DNA of 42,536 nucleotides from Candidatus Eiseniibacteriota bacterium (GTDB lineage Bacteria > Eisenbacteria > RBG-16-71-46 > JAFGJU01). Shown piece by piece: positions 41,942-42,536 of the stretch (position 1 is the first letter of the stretch; each line of letters starts with the position of its first letter). The translations under genes were made by a program, and so were the position numbers. The DNA lies in assembly GCA_020349905.1 (NCBI GenBank), contig CP070702.1:1347868-1390403 (forward strand), given 5' to 3'. The notes below the pieces were generated by a model. It did no database searches. It was not told the origin of the DNA and worked only from the letters and a program-made list of their open reading frames with translations.

Positions 41942-41970
41942 ATGTTACCTCTCAACTAATGGCCTGTCAA
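41942..41970 (-). promoter_or_regulatory. Predicted sigma70-type promoter of the rplM operon
   Basis: On the minus strand, TTGACA (41965-41970, perfect) is followed by a 17-base spacer and TAACAT (41942-41947, 4/6). The start near 41935 leaves about 30 bases before rplM. An imperfect GGCCTG/CAGGCC inverted repeat overlaps the -35 element. Confidence 0.7.
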
Positions 41971-41988
41971 CAGAATACTGCTCTTTTC

Positions 41989-42536
41989 TCAGGCCCCGCA
42001 CAGCTTGCCCTCGAACGGGGGCCTGAAGACACCACTTTCCGTAATTATGGCCGAAACATGGGTGTGCGGCACCACGTCGAAGGCGGGATTGCATATGAGG
42101 GCCCCGTCGGGCACCGTCTTCCTGCCGCCCACCTCTCTCACTTCCTCCTCTCCCCTCTCCTCCACCGGGATGCCCGAGCCGTCCGGGATGGAGCAGTCCA
42201 CTGTCGAATATGGACAGGCAACGTAGAACGGCACCCCGTGTTCCTTCGCGGCCAGAGCCAGGGAGTAAGAGCCCACCTTGTTCGCAAGGTCTCCGTTGCG
42301 AGCTACCCTGTCCGCACCCACGAGCACGCAGTCTACACTTCCCTTACTCATGAGCCAGGCAGCCGCAGAGTCACAGATTACCGTGACCTCTATGCCGCGA
42401 GCCACAAGCTCCCAGGCCGTGAGCCGGGCTCCCTGGAAAAGCGGCCTCGTCTCGTCAGCGATTAACCTTATCCTCTTCCCCTGTTCCACCGCCGTGTACA
42501 CCGCGGCCAGCGCTGTTCCCATTCCAGATGTGGCGA
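41989..42536 (-). CDS. mtnA: S-methyl-5-thioribose-1-phosphate isomerase MtnA, C-terminal part (5' end beyond the window)
   Basis: About 182 residues; the frame continues past the right edge (in-frame reading ...ATSGMGTALAAV). It has the eIF-2B/MtnA family blocks ADETRPLFQGARLTAWEL, GSVDCVLVGADRVARNGDLANKVGSYSL (catalytic Asp in GADR), DCSIPDGSGIPVEERG and NPAFDVVPHTHVSAIITESG. MtnA isomerises methylthioribose-1-phosphate in methionine salvage. The related ribose-1,5-bisphosphate isomerase or aIF-2B group is the alternative. The ORF start at 42522 is only the first Met inside the fragment. Confidence 0.85.
   Translation of the reverse strand, partial: ATSGMGTALAAVYTAVEQGKRIRLIADETRPLFQGARLTAWELVARGIEVTVICDSAAAWLMSKGSVDCVLVGADRVARNGDLANKVGSYSLALAAKEHGVPFYVACPYSTVDCSIPDGSGIPVEERGEEEVREVGGRKTVPDGALICNPAFDVVPHTHVSAIITESGVFRPPFEGKLCGA

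Overview
The window is a gene-dense, GC-rich stretch of a bacterial chromosome with a Gram-negative (diderm, LPS-bearing) envelope. It carries genes for heptose-type LPS core synthesis, an Omp85/TamB pair, a site-2 protease, an outer-membrane beta-barrel protease fusion and an AsmA-like protein. The housekeeping order rplM-rpsI-rpsB-tsf-pyrH-frr-uppS-cdsA-dxr is typical of bacteria. The DUF4252 gene, the large secreted or Omp85-type proteins and the beta-helix protein resemble genomes of the FCB superphylum and related uncultivated lineages. That placement is inference; no 16S or other decisive marker lies in the window. No tRNA, rRNA, insertion sequence, phage or CRISPR array was found.

Layout from left to right. 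(1) 1-196, + strand: the C-terminal end of a membrane protein, probably CstA. (2) 288-8181, - strand, four units: a secreted beta-helix protein with its own promoter; ptsN, a zinc-ribbon protein, an HD-domain protein and an acyl-CoA synthetase, read from a strong promoter at 4829-4857; an AsmA-like protein with a promoter at 7523-7551; and a small helical protein of unknown function ending at a terminator. (3) 8521-14608, - strand: one tight operon, larA, purD, purE, tsaC/sua5, an arginine-phosphatase-like LMW phosphatase and a fused rpiB-glyA gene. (4) 14746-27233, - strand: rseP, tamA-like, tamB, a metallopeptidase/TolB-propeller/Omp85-barrel fusion and uvrD/pcrA. (5) 27407-31987, - strand: LPS core operon with rfaE2, two heptosyltransferases, a GT2 and a GT4. 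(6) 32376-34022, + strand: ECF sigma factor, zinc-finger anti-sigma factor and DUF4252 protein. (7) 34176-41905, - strand: ribosomal protein and EF-Ts genes, pyrH, frr, uppS, cdsA, dxr and rfaE1, starting at a near-consensus promoter. (8) 41989-42536, - strand: the C-terminal part of mtnA.

Most of the right half serves the envelope: isoprenoid and lipid precursors (dxr, uppS, cdsA), LPS core (rfaE1, rfaE2, GT9s, GT2, GT4), outer-membrane protein assembly and lipid transport (tamA, tamB), stress proteolysis (rseP) and an envelope-type ECF sigma system embedded among them. The usual dxr-rseP-bamA order is interrupted by the LPS and sigma block. The left half joins one-carbon, purine and tRNA-modification functions.

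The most unusual items are the metallopeptidase-TolB-Omp85 fusion, the RpiB-SHMT fusion with a divergent SHMT active site, the sigma operon lying between the two halves of hldE, and three exact-period 22-bp repeats in the predicted 5' UTR of the LPS operon.
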